Notes: a model not told the origin generated them from the letters alone. Positions 46,201-55,161 are shown, counted from the stretch's first letter. The stretch is 64,000 nt of DNA from CAYYMH01 sp964472785 (GCA_964472785.1 CAYYMH010000014.1:35141-99140), one strand, 5' to 3'. A program made the numbers and translations.

Positions 46201-48362
46201 TAAGATCGTCTGAGAATTTAGATAGTTTACGGGCGACGCTCCATATTCCGCAAAAATTTGGCTTTGCCATTGACGAGGATTCAACAAAATCGCTAAATAT
46301 GATTTTAGGTGAAGCAACATGGCGTTTAAAAGCATCAGAAACAAGCACAATAGAACCGGCATGGATAAAAGTTAGTGTTAGCGGCAGAACAGATGGAAAT
46401 ACCGTTACGTATCAAGATAGCTTTTCTGTTGTTGTCCAGAGGCGTGCGATACTTGTGCTTGATCAGGCATGGGTGTCCTGGCCGTCCAGTACGGAACAAA
46501 CTCTATCCGCAGGACAAGAATTTGATTTAAGCGTGGTCGTGAATAGTAAAAACTCAAATCAGGCTGAAGTTTATGGTCCGGCTAATCTGCGAATCCATTT
46601 TGGCTCTACCGGGGTGAGCACAACAGAATCGCTGATTAAACCTTTTTTAGTTGATTCAACTGTTACCTGGCGATTAGAGGCACCATCTATTATTACCGGA
46701 AAAAACCCGATTACTATTTTTTTAGAGACAATTCCTTTTGACGAAAATACCGGACTTCCGGCAGATGTATGGAGCGGACAAAGTCGAATCGATTTTTATG
46801 TTGAAACAGTAAAACCCATCTCTGTGGAGATTGATAATTTTCGGATTAGTTCACCTGTTGGAGCAACGGACAGAATTCTCTCAACGTATCAAAAATTTCA
46901 GGTCGAATCCATAATTCGGTGGGAAAATAGCGCAGACGTGCCGAACGTCACGTTAAATTTACCAAACGGTTTTACTACCCCGGAATCAAATCCGAAAAAA
47001 CCGGCGGACGTGGGACAGGAAGGAACGGTAAGTTGGCAGATTCAGGCACCGGAAACGGAGATTACAGACGATCAATACATTTGGTTACAACTATCAGCTC
47101 AGGATAAAAACATGGGGCAGGTGTTTAGTTTCACTTCCGACAGTATTTCAGTCAACGCAGTTAAGCGGGCAGAAATAAGCCTGAATGCACAAATCACGGC
47201 ACCTCAAAGTGCATTGGACTTAATCGTATCAGTGGGAGAGGAATTTGTGCTGAATGCTTTTTTGACAAATGAAGGTAATGCCGGAATGACTGGCAGCTAT
47301 AGTGTAAACTTAACTTTGCCAGAAGGACTTGGATATTCAACAAATCAAAATTTAACGATAACCAAGCCATATAATGAATCGGCGGAGTGGACGATAAGAG
47401 CGCCTTATTCAAAAAGGGAAGCAGCGAACATTGAGGTAACTTTGGTCAGTTTTCCCCAGGATGAAAACTCGAACGCGGATATTGAAGCAGATGCAATTAG
47501 TCTAAAAAACGTTGCCATTCCGATCTCTACCGAAGAAAAAAGTGTCACCATCACGCCGATACCGAATATCGGGAGAAATTCAATTGCCAGAGGAGAAACG
47601 TCTGTCACCATGTTCGCTTTGGATTTTTCAGTTTCCGGAGACGCATTTTCGAACAATATTCTGTTTTCTGGAGTTAAAATAAAATTAAAAGACCGCTTTG
47701 GAAACAATGTTGATAACCCGAGCTCATTTATTACAAAATTATCAGTAACAAACCGTCAGGACAAAGATATAATTTACGGGATTGTAAACGACATACCCGT
47801 ATCGAATCCGATCGAAGTCATATTTTCAAAAATCGATACGCTAAAGCCAGACGTACAGAATCGTGTGGATTTTGACGTGGATATATCTCATCAGGCTAAT
47901 TTGGCTGATTTCAAGCTGGTTATCGATTCGAGCAGTGCATTTTATTTGTTGGACGAAGGATCACAAAGAATCCCAATAGTAAAGGACAGCAACGGAGATG
48001 CAATTGAAACGCTAAATTTGGGATCGCCGCCTTCTATTATTATCGATTCAGATTTTAGGAAGTCGTTTTCCAATTATCCGAATCCTTTTGGAGAAGCTCT
48101 CAAACCCACAACATCATTTGTTTATTATTTGGAAAACGAATCGGATGTCCAGATTCGCATTTACACCCTGGTCGGAGAACTGGTTTGGTCGAGGTCGTAT
48201 ACAAAGAATGAAGCACAAGGCAGACAAGGAACACACAACGGTGACATTATATGGGATGCAACAAATGATAAAGGGTATGAAGTATTAAATGGAGTTTATA
48301 TCGCACAGATTTCCCTTGGGGGCAAAAAGCAGGCTATTACCAAAATTGCAGTTGTAAAATAG
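40251..48362 (+). CDS. Giant secreted repeat protein with T9SS/FlgD-like C-terminal domain
   Basis: This 2703-residue protein starts with a signal peptide (1-25, ending IYAQS) and an N-terminal domain shared with the upstream gene. Five tandem about 97-residue beta repeats follow (about 166-656), then invasin- or CARDB-like domains (about 700-1930) marked by recurring VEISEF-type starts and IxNxGG/IKNxGE cores. Two larger repeats begin at ISSPVGAKDDTLSTEQ and ISSPVGATDRILSTYQ. The last about 97 residues (from about 2607) begin SNYPNPF and end KIAVVK, resembling type A sorting or FlgD-like domains used for type IX secretion. It is probably a cell-surface or exported structural protein. It has very few cysteines. 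Confidence 0.87.
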   Translation: MRIALQRVFCTTLTMLIVLSSAIYAQSTITINVNSTDDKAGGSAVYDFSFTTSQNGNNTVKGIPANGKIEFVFPTEFDLSGVDIVDSKTDTLTGGFFSPVINGNTVEVTRDGTGNDVDSLKDVLVSLAIIGNPDSAAFYQITLVTKTAAGDTIDFGDSNNFEINHGPLDHFQLNTTGDATAGSNYALEILAKDRFDNIITSFSGDVDILDRTGTMNTDQAKNFISGIWQDSVKFTKAYNINRITANYNGKGGKSGDFNVVHGNLDHFSFDNIPSPKIAGVSFNIRIVAYDEYDNVVTGFNSRVNLTDLTNSLNISESDNFNSGILNNQSVTITKSRNNNIITAICPAENKSGESNYFNVEAGEVTKFYISPISSPQLAGDWFNLTIIAQDNWNNTVTDFTGKVLISDLSGTISPSQSESFGSGQWTGNVKVASIYDNDVITVENFAGTGETGSSNQFNIVTSGLDHFDINTIATPQTAGNPFSITIEAKDAQGNTVTSFTGQVNLNDMTETISPTSSGNFSNGTWSGLITITRAKENNRIYVSGSNKNGTSNNFSVIAGALDHFYVESISSPQVAGQNFNLSIEARDSNENLVTDFNDQAKLDDNTHTISPAMTTNFSSGSWSGNVLITKASTNNRIRIENLSADKEGFSNYFSVNPDMVRYVIILDNPGGLGSEVADSSFNLYEQIKLHAAGYDQWNNYVRDVKADWDTIGTLDMPTPVVGKSTIFKAVTPNTSGNITADSSGIIADSTGTFTVGTIDHVVIRTESRGQGRPVGDVHLTTDDTLKLYAAAYDASNNYIGPAVVNWSNDGSLSPVVSATDTLYYFAPTTARVSGHIIVSHASAPVTNTGLINVDPGAPVGFITLHPNPKIIPADTNAFSVITSDVIFDQHSNIIAEEELFTVRTSLGNINTPDADSLITGHQVASGADGRISFQVKAGRIGGTAYISMNSTGKGNAIGDTVLFITSLKIVSVNSEIKQATQGQADIPVRMIISNLGVDNIDILDADLKFIGPAPTYTNLSGQYNITRTDSVQQISPNTQKTLSFLVDVGTGASNVLTTVDGYISGEINGITVSDTAAAEVDNILIQKPPLIKIEKVEAFADTVIQSTNTTVTTTIRNDGEATAVIDSDSLLFWAETIGQNVTDEYLQTAFFSNPDSIAGYSTEIFRYSVRVGANASLDTVTLNAKVETRDVNTGASINDFNADEADGWWVKQASDVEISEFSASQSTVTNGQDEDWFLNMMIANSGGASLKLDSTRILFSVGANDISDEYRLIKPTTFQMSSDDTLRAGQTDTLTITVDETGSTLGTVTITGTVYLRDQVSGQIIKNSVTGVTVQAPAQLTLNNIRKSKNEVTVGQMHPWNIVLSLKNNGGGDIAIDSTRLNDFIQFDDTTYSFVEPSEFAGSQNFILKSGREDSLIYIINKTGNLSGQQKILVDISAEEINSSRMLNAVDSTTIKVETPAQIRLKNVRCRAPNAPNVNTNQNYIIEVTAENIGEDTAEDVYISLASDSASLISNPIQMIETIKGGSISDTLLFNIQAHSEGIADEIFTAQIDSAQAENTPEEDKLIIAQALDSTAISTVQLPANLEVLAIETSTDTVNALSRERWDVMIAIKNIGEETVLFDKPDVDNISFWNDGELQDDYSISAPPGFKNSPDLFLSGDEIDTLIYEMNRTGLKGSHVKIKAALTGLQYNVKQQITVRDSVEIFVRPSANVFINVTEPVCPNVNQFGVGQVNNGQGFKVRARIKNAGAERVDDVVVTLYEQAGTYSIPSKSIDFIEPSGDASVEFNVTALELTEQIDFIAKIESAIAHESQIQAYISEASDSVASFRIHSPAQLRMNVLPSDTVLTANQIGYFNLQVINEGTAEVKNMGRLSLETPHGYYVKKGEQLVRSDTASFTINETISWDVAPPDYSTENDTFVVFLFSPPLDKNSETFAIVQNPYKYLVVKTVPSDISTELFEISSPVGAKDDTLSTEQHFTVKLEVRSSENLDSLRATLHIPQKFGFAIDEDSTKSLNMILGEATWRLKASETSTIEPAWIKVSVSGRTDGNTVTYQDSFSVVVQRRAILVLDQAWVSWPSSTEQTLSAGQEFDLSVVVNSKNSNQAEVYGPANLRIHFGSTGVSTTESLIKPFLVDSTVTWRLEAPSIITGKNPITIFLETIPFDENTGLPADVWSGQSRIDFYVETVKPISVEIDNFRISSPVGATDRILSTYQKFQVESIIRWENSADVPNVTLNLPNGFTTPESNPKKPADVGQEGTVSWQIQAPETEITDDQYIWLQLSAQDKNMGQVFSFTSDSISVNAVKRAEISLNAQITAPQSALDLIVSVGEEFVLNAFLTNEGNAGMTGSYSVNLTLPEGLGYSTNQNLTITKPYNESAEWTIRAPYSKREAANIEVTLVSFPQDENSNADIEADAISLKNVAIPISTEEKSVTITPIPNIGRNSIARGETSVTMFALDFSVSGDAFSNNILFSGVKIKLKDRFGNNVDNPSSFITKLSVTNRQDKDIIYGIVNDIPVSNPIEVIFSKIDTLKPDVQNRVDFDVDISHQANLADFKLVIDSSSAFYLLDEGSQRIPIVKDSNGDAIETLNLGSPPSIIIDSDFRKSFSNYPNPFGEALKPTTSFVYYLENESDVQIRIYTLVGELVWSRSYTKNEAQGRQGTHNGDIIWDATNDKGYEVLNGVYIAQISLGGKKQAITKIAVVK
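40746..42218 (+). repeat. Five tandem coding repeats of about 97 residues
   Basis: Units begin at 40746, 41034, 41334, 41637 and 41925, with lengths of 96, 100, 101, 96 and about 98 residues. The shared pattern is GxLDHFxxxxIxxPxxAGxxFxxxIxAxDxxxNxVTxFxGxVxLxDxTxTISPxxSxNFxxGxWxGxVxITKAxxNNxI. The third unit starts GEVTKF instead of GxLDHF. The divergence between units indicates old duplications rather than recent slippage. Confidence 0.85.
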
Positions 48363-48379
48363 TAAAATGGGATTAAAAA

Positions 48380-50317
48380 ATGATGAAGTATAAAATACTA
48401 AAAGTATCAGGAAAAATTATTCTGATTATTTTGCTTTTTGCCAGTATTACAAATGGAGATAACAATGGCACAGCGGGGCTTCACAGCAATTTTAACCTCG
48501 GTGTGGGTGCAAGGGCATTATCATTAGGCAACGCTTATGTGGCCATGCCATTTGATGCGACTGCAATTTATTGGAATCCCTCTGGCCTGGATCACATTCA
48601 GTATAAGCATGTTTCCATGTTTTATACAAATTTATTGGGTGGCGCGAATTATTATTTTTTGGGGTATGTTCATCCAACTATTAGTATCGGGACTTTTGGT
48701 GCCGGGATTGTTAGCTTCGGTGTCAATGGGGTGCCGATTCGTGATGAGAACAATTTTTTGTTGGGGAACGAATCGTCCTCTGAAAACATGTTCCTTTTTT
48801 CTTACGGCAAAAAGTTACCCTGGAATTTATCCGGAGGAATTAGCCTAAAAATTCACTATCAGGACATTGTAGGTTACACCGCCACAGGTGTGGGCTCAGA
48901 TGTCGGTGTTTTATACCAGCCCAACTTCAACAATCCATGGATGAGTGGATTAACATTGGGGTTTACCATTCAAAACCTTGTTGGCCCGCGTTTAAAAGCA
49001 AATGTCCGCACAGATGTGTTGCCTGTGAATGTGCGTCTTGGTATGGCAAAGCCAATTTTTAAAAATGAATGGGGGCCGCAGCTTACATTTTTCATGGATT
49101 TTGAACAAGGTGAAAACGTGCCTTTCAAATATCACGCGGGAACTGAATATGTGTTTCAAAACAAGGCGATGCTGCGTGTCGGCATGAATAATAATCAGTT
49201 GTCTTTTGGTGCGGGTGCTTCTCTGGATAAATTTCAATTGGATTATTCATACGGCAAATTTGCAGAACACGAACTTTCGCCAAGTCACCGGGTATCCTTT
49301 ACCATTTTGTTTGGAAAAACCAAGGAACGACTTGTTCAAATTGCAGAGGAAAGGAGATTACAGGAGATTCAGGAGAAAGTTGACCAGGAGATCAAATGGG
49401 AACGAGAACAGCGAATTGCAGAATCAATGAAAAGAGGTAAGGAATTTTTAGAAGCGGAAGATTATGCCCGGGCAATTCGTGAGTTCAATTTTGTTACAAA
49501 GTTTCAGGAAGAGATGCCGGATAATTTGGTCATCGAGGAAGCGAGGAAGCTTTCGGATCTTGCTGAAGAGAAAAGCAGGCAGGAATTGACAGAGAATATT
49601 CGAGAAACGCAAGCTCGTGATGAAGCCGAACGGCGGAAAAGAGAAGAACAATTACGCCTGAATCAGCTCCACCAGCAAGCACTCGCATATTTTGAAGCCG
49701 AAGATTATGAACGCGCGATCGGAGAGTGGCGAAAGATGCTTGCTATTTCGCCGGACAATCCCATTGCAAAAGAACACATTGCCAAGGCAGCAGCGGATCT
49801 TGAGCGTAAAATTTTGTCATTGATTAATCAGGCCGATCGATTAGGAAGACAGGGACAATATTACGCTGCTATTAAGGTTTTGAATAAAGCGCGTTTATTG
49901 AACCCTGATGAAGAAAAAGTCGAGCTCATCGACCAGAAGGCAGCTCAGTATGATAAACAGCTAACGTTCGAAGACCTGTACCAGCAGGGTTATCGATATT
50001 ATGTCCAGAAAGATTATGAAAATGCAATGAAATCTTTTGAAAAAGCGCTTTCTTATGAGCCCAATAATGAAAGAATTAAAAAAGCATTTTTTGATGCCAA
50101 AGCTCGTGCAAATGCTCGTAAAGAGCCACTAACGGGAGACGCTCGTGAGAAATACATGGAAGGGATCAGAGAGTTTAGAGAAGGAAACTACCAAAAAGCA
50201 TTAGACATCTGGGAAGTGCTGCTCGAGAAGTATCCTTATAATAAATACATTTTGGATAGCATCGATATGGCAAGGGAAAAGCATGAGCAGCAACAGCGCA
50301 TGCATAATAAACAATAA
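48380..50317 (+). CDS. PorV/PorQ-like outer-membrane barrel with C-terminal TPRs
   Basis: A 645-residue protein with a signal peptide (about 8-27) and an N-terminal barrel (about 28-312). The barrel opens GLHSNFNLGVGARALSLGNA and continues AMPFDATAIYWNPSGL, the signature of PorV/PorQ family proteins. Residues about 313-430 are highly charged and coiled-coil-like (many E, R and Q). Several TPRs follow, for example ALAYFEAEDYERAIGEWRKM and GYRYYVQKDYENAMKSFEKA. PorV shuttles type IX cargo in Bacteroidetes. Its place 17 nt after a gene for a protein with a T9SS-like domain suggests handling of that protein, but the TPR tail is not part of classical PorV. Confidence 0.82.
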   Translation: MMKYKILKVSGKIILIILLFASITNGDNNGTAGLHSNFNLGVGARALSLGNAYVAMPFDATAIYWNPSGLDHIQYKHVSMFYTNLLGGANYYFLGYVHPTISIGTFGAGIVSFGVNGVPIRDENNFLLGNESSSENMFLFSYGKKLPWNLSGGISLKIHYQDIVGYTATGVGSDVGVLYQPNFNNPWMSGLTLGFTIQNLVGPRLKANVRTDVLPVNVRLGMAKPIFKNEWGPQLTFFMDFEQGENVPFKYHAGTEYVFQNKAMLRVGMNNNQLSFGAGASLDKFQLDYSYGKFAEHELSPSHRVSFTILFGKTKERLVQIAEERRLQEIQEKVDQEIKWEREQRIAESMKRGKEFLEAEDYARAIREFNFVTKFQEEMPDNLVIEEARKLSDLAEEKSRQELTENIRETQARDEAERRKREEQLRLNQLHQQALAYFEAEDYERAIGEWRKMLAISPDNPIAKEHIAKAAADLERKILSLINQADRLGRQGQYYAAIKVLNKARLLNPDEEKVELIDQKAAQYDKQLTFEDLYQQGYRYYVQKDYENAMKSFEKALSYEPNNERIKKAFFDAKARANARKEPLTGDAREKYMEGIREFREGNYQKALDIWEVLLEKYPYNKYILDSIDMAREKHEQQQRMHNKQ

Positions 50318-51008
50318 ATTGCAACCCTTTTCAACTAACGATAAACTTTTTATATTGTGTCTGATGATATTACTACTTAGTCAGGTTAAATTAAACATCC
50401 CATCCTTGCCCCTTCAAAGGGAGTATCCAGAAAAGTCCCACTTTGAAGTAAGAGATGCGCTTTTGGCGCTAGGGATTTAGTGCATAGTCTTCAGACCAAT
50501 GACCTAACTAATTGTAAATAATTTAAGTTGTTTTTTTATGTGATTTGCAATAAATATTTCGTCGCTAACGAGACGTTAATGAATCAATGTGATAAAACTC
50601 AGCAGTGATTGCTCAACATAAGTGCCGTAAAGCACGATATATTTATAGAAATAAGTTCTTCCCAATTTGGAAAGTCTGCCGTCTGGCGGACAATACAAGA
50701 CAGATTTAAAAATTAAAAGTTGTCACCCTAAACTGGCGGCCATGGGGGATTTAGGGGATGTCGAATAGTAGAAACAACAAAAGTCATATAAAATTTTAAT
50801 TGTTACTGTTCAGCCCTGAGGTTTCGAAGATACAAAGAAAAGCAGATAAGACTGTTAGAATATTTTTAGAGAGGTTTTTCTTTGTGTAACTTTAAGTCTT
50901 GGTGTCTTTGTGGCAAGAAAAATGGTCTGAATAGTTACTTTTTTCAATTTGACTTAGTGGCGATATTTAAAAACGTTTAATGTCCAACAAAAGAAGAGGC
51001 CATAAAGA
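50318..51008. other. Long non-coding region with palindromic remnants
   Basis: This 691-nt region holds several unrelated inverted repeats. CTTCAAAG/CTTTGAAG pair at 50412-50448. A GTCTGCC/GGCGGAC hairpin is near 50678-50695. CCCTAAA/TTTAGGG pair at 50726-50756. A pyrimidine/G-rich tract reading TTGGTGTCTTTGTGGCAAG follows near 50899-50917. No convincing ORF, tRNA or terminator with a T-tract was seen. It resembles degenerate copies of dispersed intergenic repeats. Confidence 0.5.
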
Positions 51009-54000
51009 GTGTTTAAATCAGTTATCAAAGAAGAAATTCAGGTACCGGCTCACATTGATTATTTAGGGGAACTGAGAAATTTTGTTACCAAAGCCGGTAA
51101 AAAACACAACTTTTCCGATACGGTTGTCAACGCATTTAAACTGAGTATTGATGAGGCAGCAACCAATATTATCAAACACGCCTATCGTGATTGGGATGGA
51201 AATATCAAATTACGGGTCATTATCAAAAAAAATTCGATGACTGTTTTGCTAATTGACCAGGGTAAATATTTTGATCCGTCACGAATTCAAGACCCTGATT
51301 TGAACCGATACGTTAATATTGGGAAAAAGGGTGGACTGGGAATCTTTATCATCAGGAAGCTCATCGATGAAATTGATTATCGCCATACGGAAGAAGGAAA
51401 CGAACTCCGATTAACAAAATACCAGGACAAACCAAAAGATAAAAAAGTTATTCCAACCCCAACAATTTCGGTAAGTTTAAAAACACGCTACTCTGTTATC
51501 GCAGCCGGGATCATAACACTTCTTGTAATTTTGGGGTACTTCTATTTTTTCTTTAAACACGGTAGTGAAGAAAAAAGGGGATTCATTGAAAATAAATTCG
51601 CCCTGTGTAATGATATTGCAAGTGTTGTTATCGTTTCAGGGGAAAATGAATTAAATACAACACCAGAAGCCGCATCTAAGGTTAGTGACTTTATGAAGGG
51701 AAGGGAAGATATTTATCGCTATGTTGTTACAGATAATGAGAATATCGGCTTTGCCGCTAGCGATACTGATCTAATGCTTTCTTACTTTGAGTTGCCTAAT
51801 AACTATGAACAAATAGAACCCAATTTAGTCAGTTACAAAAACGCATCAAATGAAACAATCTATAATTTTTCAAAAAAAATTTACACTGAGAATGAGCCAA
51901 AGGAACGTCTTGGAACAGTCTATTTGGAAGTAAAAAAGGATTATATCAGCAAGCGAATTGCAGCCCTGCGGGTGAAGGATCTTCAGTTGGCCGGGTTGAT
52001 TCTACTGTTTGGCTATTTGGGTGTGGTAATATTGATTTATTTAATTATGAATCCATTTCGTAAATTAGCGACCTGGGTAAAGGAGCTTGGGCATGGTGAT
52101 GTAAAGGATGAAATGGATTTTGATACCAGTGATGAAGTCGGTGAAATCGCCAAGGCTTTTAGTGATATAACGGTCACATTGAGAGATTCTCAGAAAAATA
52201 TGGCGGAGCAGGAACGCATCCAGAAGGAAATGCAGTTAGCGCAAGACATTCAACACACGTTATTACCTGCGGAAGTTCCGAAGTTAGAAAGATATCAGAT
52301 CAGTGCCTTTTACGAAGCTGCAAAAGAAGTTGGTGGAGACTATTATGACTTTATTGAAGTGGATAAAGATACATTAGGAATTGTTGTTGCCGATGTTGCC
52401 GGAAAAGGTGTGCCAGGATCGCTCATTATGACGATGATCCGCACAGCCTTAAGAACGGAAGCGCGGTCAATAAAATCCGCATCCGAGGTGCTCGCGCGTG
52501 TTAATGATTTTGTCGTGAAAGACATGAAAAAAGGCATGTTTGTCACGCTATTTTATGTCATTATCGATTCAAGGAAAAGAAGAATCAATTATGCCAGTGC
52601 AGGACACAATCCGATGATATTGTACCGGAAGAGCACTGATAAAACATATTACCTGAATCCCCGGGGATTTCCGGTCGGTATTTCTCTGCCCAATCCCGAA
52701 TTATTCAAACAGTCGATTGAGTCGGATACCATTCAGTTGGCAGAAGATGATGTCCTGATTTTATACACGGATGGTATCACTGAAGCCATGAATGAGAGGC
52801 GTGAGCTATTTGGAGAAGAGCGCCTCCAAAAAGTGATTCGGGAAAAGGGACATTTGAGCATCGAAGAATTTACAGAAGCGCTAAAAAATGAAATATACTC
52901 CTTCACCGAAGGATTTAATCAAAATGATGATATTACTTTAGTAGCAATCAAAGAAGAAAGCAGTCCCGAAAAAATCGAATTACAAAGAGCCCAGCAAGCT
53001 CATAAAATGATTTTGCAGGGCAAAAACATCCGCGAATCATGTGAAGAGTGTGGGATTACGGTTTACGCCTACTATAATAAATATAAAAAGATTTTTGAAG
53101 AAGAAGGAGTGGATGCATTTGAAATTGACGAAACAATTTCTGTAGAGGCAAAACACCTTAGTATTGAAGAAAAAACCAAGATTTATGATATCATCAAATT
53201 GCATCCTGAATTCGGAGCGAAAAGAATTAGCGAGGAATTAAATACAGAACGCTATGGTTTCACGGAAATAAATGAAAACCGTATTTATGATGAACTTGTA
53301 CGAAGCCGTTTAAATACGCGCCAGCTTCGGGAGGCTTATATTGCTCGGTCCGGAAGGAAGAAACAGATGAAACCGCCGGGCACACCGATGATGACGCTTG
53401 ATGGGAAAATAATTCTGAGCAAAGTTCAGCGGGATTTTGGTGAAAGAAGATATAAAGAGTCGGAGGAAGCTGAAGAAACGAAAAAGGGAGAAGAAGTCGA
53501 TATTCGTGATGTGAAAGAAACGAAGCAGGAAGAATATGTTGAATATCGGGAAGACACGGAACTGGAGCTGCCAGAAGATAAAGACGATGATTTCTATTTG
53601 GAAAGTCTGGTAAGCGTTCCTATTGAAGATTTGCTAAAGAAAAAGCGAGCAGAAGGAGAACGTGAAGAGAAGGATAAGGAAAAAAAACAGAAAAAACGAC
53701 AACACAAATCAAAAGGTAAAAAGAAAAGCGATGAATTAGATTTTTTGTCCGATGAGTTAGACATGGATCAGATAGGCGAATTCTCTTCTTCAAAAAGCTC
53801 CTCGATGATGGAAGAGGAATTAGACCTTGACAATCTTGATTTCGAGAATTTTGATAATGATGAATTAACTGCTGACCTGGACGATGACGTTAGTTTTAAA
53901 GATGTGTGGGAGAAAGATGATGAGGAAAAAGAAAGTATAATTGCAGATGAAAATAAAAGTAATGTTCCATTGACGGAGAAAAACGACGAAGCCAAGGAAA

Positions 54001-54914
54001 TCGAGGATGAAGACACGTTTACTGAAAGTATGGTAAAGACAGACGTTGATATCGATGATATATTAAAAGAGACCGGAGATGCGAATGATGAAGAGTTTGA
54101 AATACTTACTGATGAGACCAGCTTTCAGGATGAATTTAAGCAAGACGGTGAAAGCAGTATTGAAAAGGAAAAGACAGCGGAAAGTTTAGAACAAACTCTC
54201 TCGTCAGATGATGATGGCATCAGCCAGGATGAAGTGACAGAAAAGGACAAAACCAGGAAACTTGAATCAGAGCCTCCTGATCGCAAAGAACAGAAAGAAA
54301 AGCAACAAATGAAAGAAGAAGATATCGCTGAAGCAGATATCCCGGATGTTGATTTCACATTTAATGATCTGCTGGAAGAGATAGAAAATGAGATCCCTTT
54401 TTACGATGGGGACGCCGATGAAGTTATCCAAATGCAAGAAATAGATGAAGATGGAAATGGCGAATTTCGTTTTGAGGCGCTTGCACCCGATGAAGAAGAC
54501 TTAAATGAACTTCAGAACAACCTAACGGTAGCTCAAAAAGAGGAGAATCATTTACAGAACAAAAATCTGTTGCTCGGAATGAGATTTTATCGGCAACGGG
54601 AGTACAAAAAAGCGATCGGTCAGTTTATTCGGGTTATCGAACAATATCCTAATTTTAAAGAGGCGTATAGCATACTTGGAAACGCCTATTACCACCACAA
54701 TATGATTGACAAGGCTGTCGAGAGTTATCAGAAAGTCAAGGAACTTGATCCGAAAGACCCCGATTCTTACGAAAACACCGGGGTAATTTATGCAAACATG
54801 GGCAGATTTGATGAAGCAATAAAAGAGTGGAAAATGGTTATGAAGATTGACCCCGGTCGTAAAGATATTTTGAACAACATTGAAGAGGCAAAACAAATCC
54901 TGAGCCAAAATTAA
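51009..54914 (+). CDS. Fused RsbW-like kinase, membrane sensor, SpoIIE phosphatase, HTH and TPR protein
   Basis: This 1301-residue protein has the following order. 1-140: HATPase of the anti-sigma kinase type (N-box SIDEAATN with Glu49 and Asn53; GGLGIFIIRKL near 108-118). 161-183: membrane segment. 184-325: extracytoplasmic sensor. 326-348: second membrane segment, then HAMP to about 400. 410-650: SpoIIE/PP2C phosphatase with metal residues Asp444, Asp447, Asp462, Asp588 and Asp640/641. 660-782: helix-turn-helix module resembling transposase DNA-binding domains. 790-1180: acidic low-complexity linker. 1183-1301: TPRs. All kinase and phosphatase motifs look intact. The start is a GTG at 51009 with a weak ribosome site. 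The adjacent STAS gene is the likely partner. Confidence 0.86.
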   Translation: MFKSVIKEEIQVPAHIDYLGELRNFVTKAGKKHNFSDTVVNAFKLSIDEAATNIIKHAYRDWDGNIKLRVIIKKNSMTVLLIDQGKYFDPSRIQDPDLNRYVNIGKKGGLGIFIIRKLIDEIDYRHTEEGNELRLTKYQDKPKDKKVIPTPTISVSLKTRYSVIAAGIITLLVILGYFYFFFKHGSEEKRGFIENKFALCNDIASVVIVSGENELNTTPEAASKVSDFMKGREDIYRYVVTDNENIGFAASDTDLMLSYFELPNNYEQIEPNLVSYKNASNETIYNFSKKIYTENEPKERLGTVYLEVKKDYISKRIAALRVKDLQLAGLILLFGYLGVVILIYLIMNPFRKLATWVKELGHGDVKDEMDFDTSDEVGEIAKAFSDITVTLRDSQKNMAEQERIQKEMQLAQDIQHTLLPAEVPKLERYQISAFYEAAKEVGGDYYDFIEVDKDTLGIVVADVAGKGVPGSLIMTMIRTALRTEARSIKSASEVLARVNDFVVKDMKKGMFVTLFYVIIDSRKRRINYASAGHNPMILYRKSTDKTYYLNPRGFPVGISLPNPELFKQSIESDTIQLAEDDVLILYTDGITEAMNERRELFGEERLQKVIREKGHLSIEEFTEALKNEIYSFTEGFNQNDDITLVAIKEESSPEKIELQRAQQAHKMILQGKNIRESCEECGITVYAYYNKYKKIFEEEGVDAFEIDETISVEAKHLSIEEKTKIYDIIKLHPEFGAKRISEELNTERYGFTEINENRIYDELVRSRLNTRQLREAYIARSGRKKQMKPPGTPMMTLDGKIILSKVQRDFGERRYKESEEAEETKKGEEVDIRDVKETKQEEYVEYREDTELELPEDKDDDFYLESLVSVPIEDLLKKKRAEGEREEKDKEKKQKKRQHKSKGKKKSDELDFLSDELDMDQIGEFSSSKSSSMMEEELDLDNLDFENFDNDELTADLDDDVSFKDVWEKDDEEKESIIADENKSNVPLTEKNDEAKEIEDEDTFTESMVKTDVDIDDILKETGDANDEEFEILTDETSFQDEFKQDGESSIEKEKTAESLEQTLSSDDDGISQDEVTEKDKTRKLESEPPDRKEQKEKQQMKEEDIAEADIPDVDFTFNDLLEEIENEIPFYDGDADEVIQMQEIDEDGNGEFRFEALAPDEEDLNELQNNLTVAQKEENHLQNKNLLLGMRFYRQREYKKAIGQFIRVIEQYPNFKEAYSILGNAYYHHNMIDKAVESYQKVKELDPKDPDSYENTGVIYANMGRFDEAIKEWKMVMKIDPGRKDILNNIEEAKQILSQN

Positions 54915-54928
54915 TGCTGTTATAAAAA

Positions 54929-54962
54929 GGTCTCGGACATGAATCGAGATCGCTCGTTTTTT
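54929..54962 (+). terminator. Terminator-like hairpin after the SpoIIE-fusion gene
   Basis: GGTCTCG (54929-54935) pairs with CGAGATC (54945-54951) with one wobble. An alternative CGAG-ATCG-CTCG hairpin (54945-54956) directly precedes six T residues. The two folds are mutually exclusive. It would separate this gene from the STAS gene. Confidence 0.5.
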
Positions 54963-55089
54963 GATTTTCTTTTTGAGCGTCATGAAAAATCTAACAGCAG
55001 AATAAAACCAGAAAATATTAATTCTGATCAAAAAAATAATAATATTTATTAAATTTGAATAAACAATTAACTTAACAACGATTTTTTTG

Positions 55090-55118
55090 TTGACTTTTAA
55101 GATATTTTCTTTTATATT
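55090..55118 (+). promoter_or_regulatory. Probable promoter of the STAS gene
   Basis: TTGACT (55090-55095), a 17-nt spacer and TATATT (55113-55118). The predicted start is near 55125, about 37 nt before the ATG. Confidence 0.58.
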
Positions 55119-55161
55119 ATTTATCAATCGTTTTTACCATTAAATACATCAGGAGTGTGCT

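Noticed and set aside
50283..50480. 65-residue frame overlapping the end of the PorV-TPR gene
   Set aside because: Overlaps a real gene, has no ribosome site, and crosses a palindromic repeat; best explained as chance.
54552..55127. 191-residue minus-strand open frame across the end of the SpoIIE-fusion gene
   Set aside because: It is antisense to the well-supported TPR region and then runs through AT-rich intergenic DNA; its composition (I, F, N, K) is that of a random AT-rich frame and no motif is visible.
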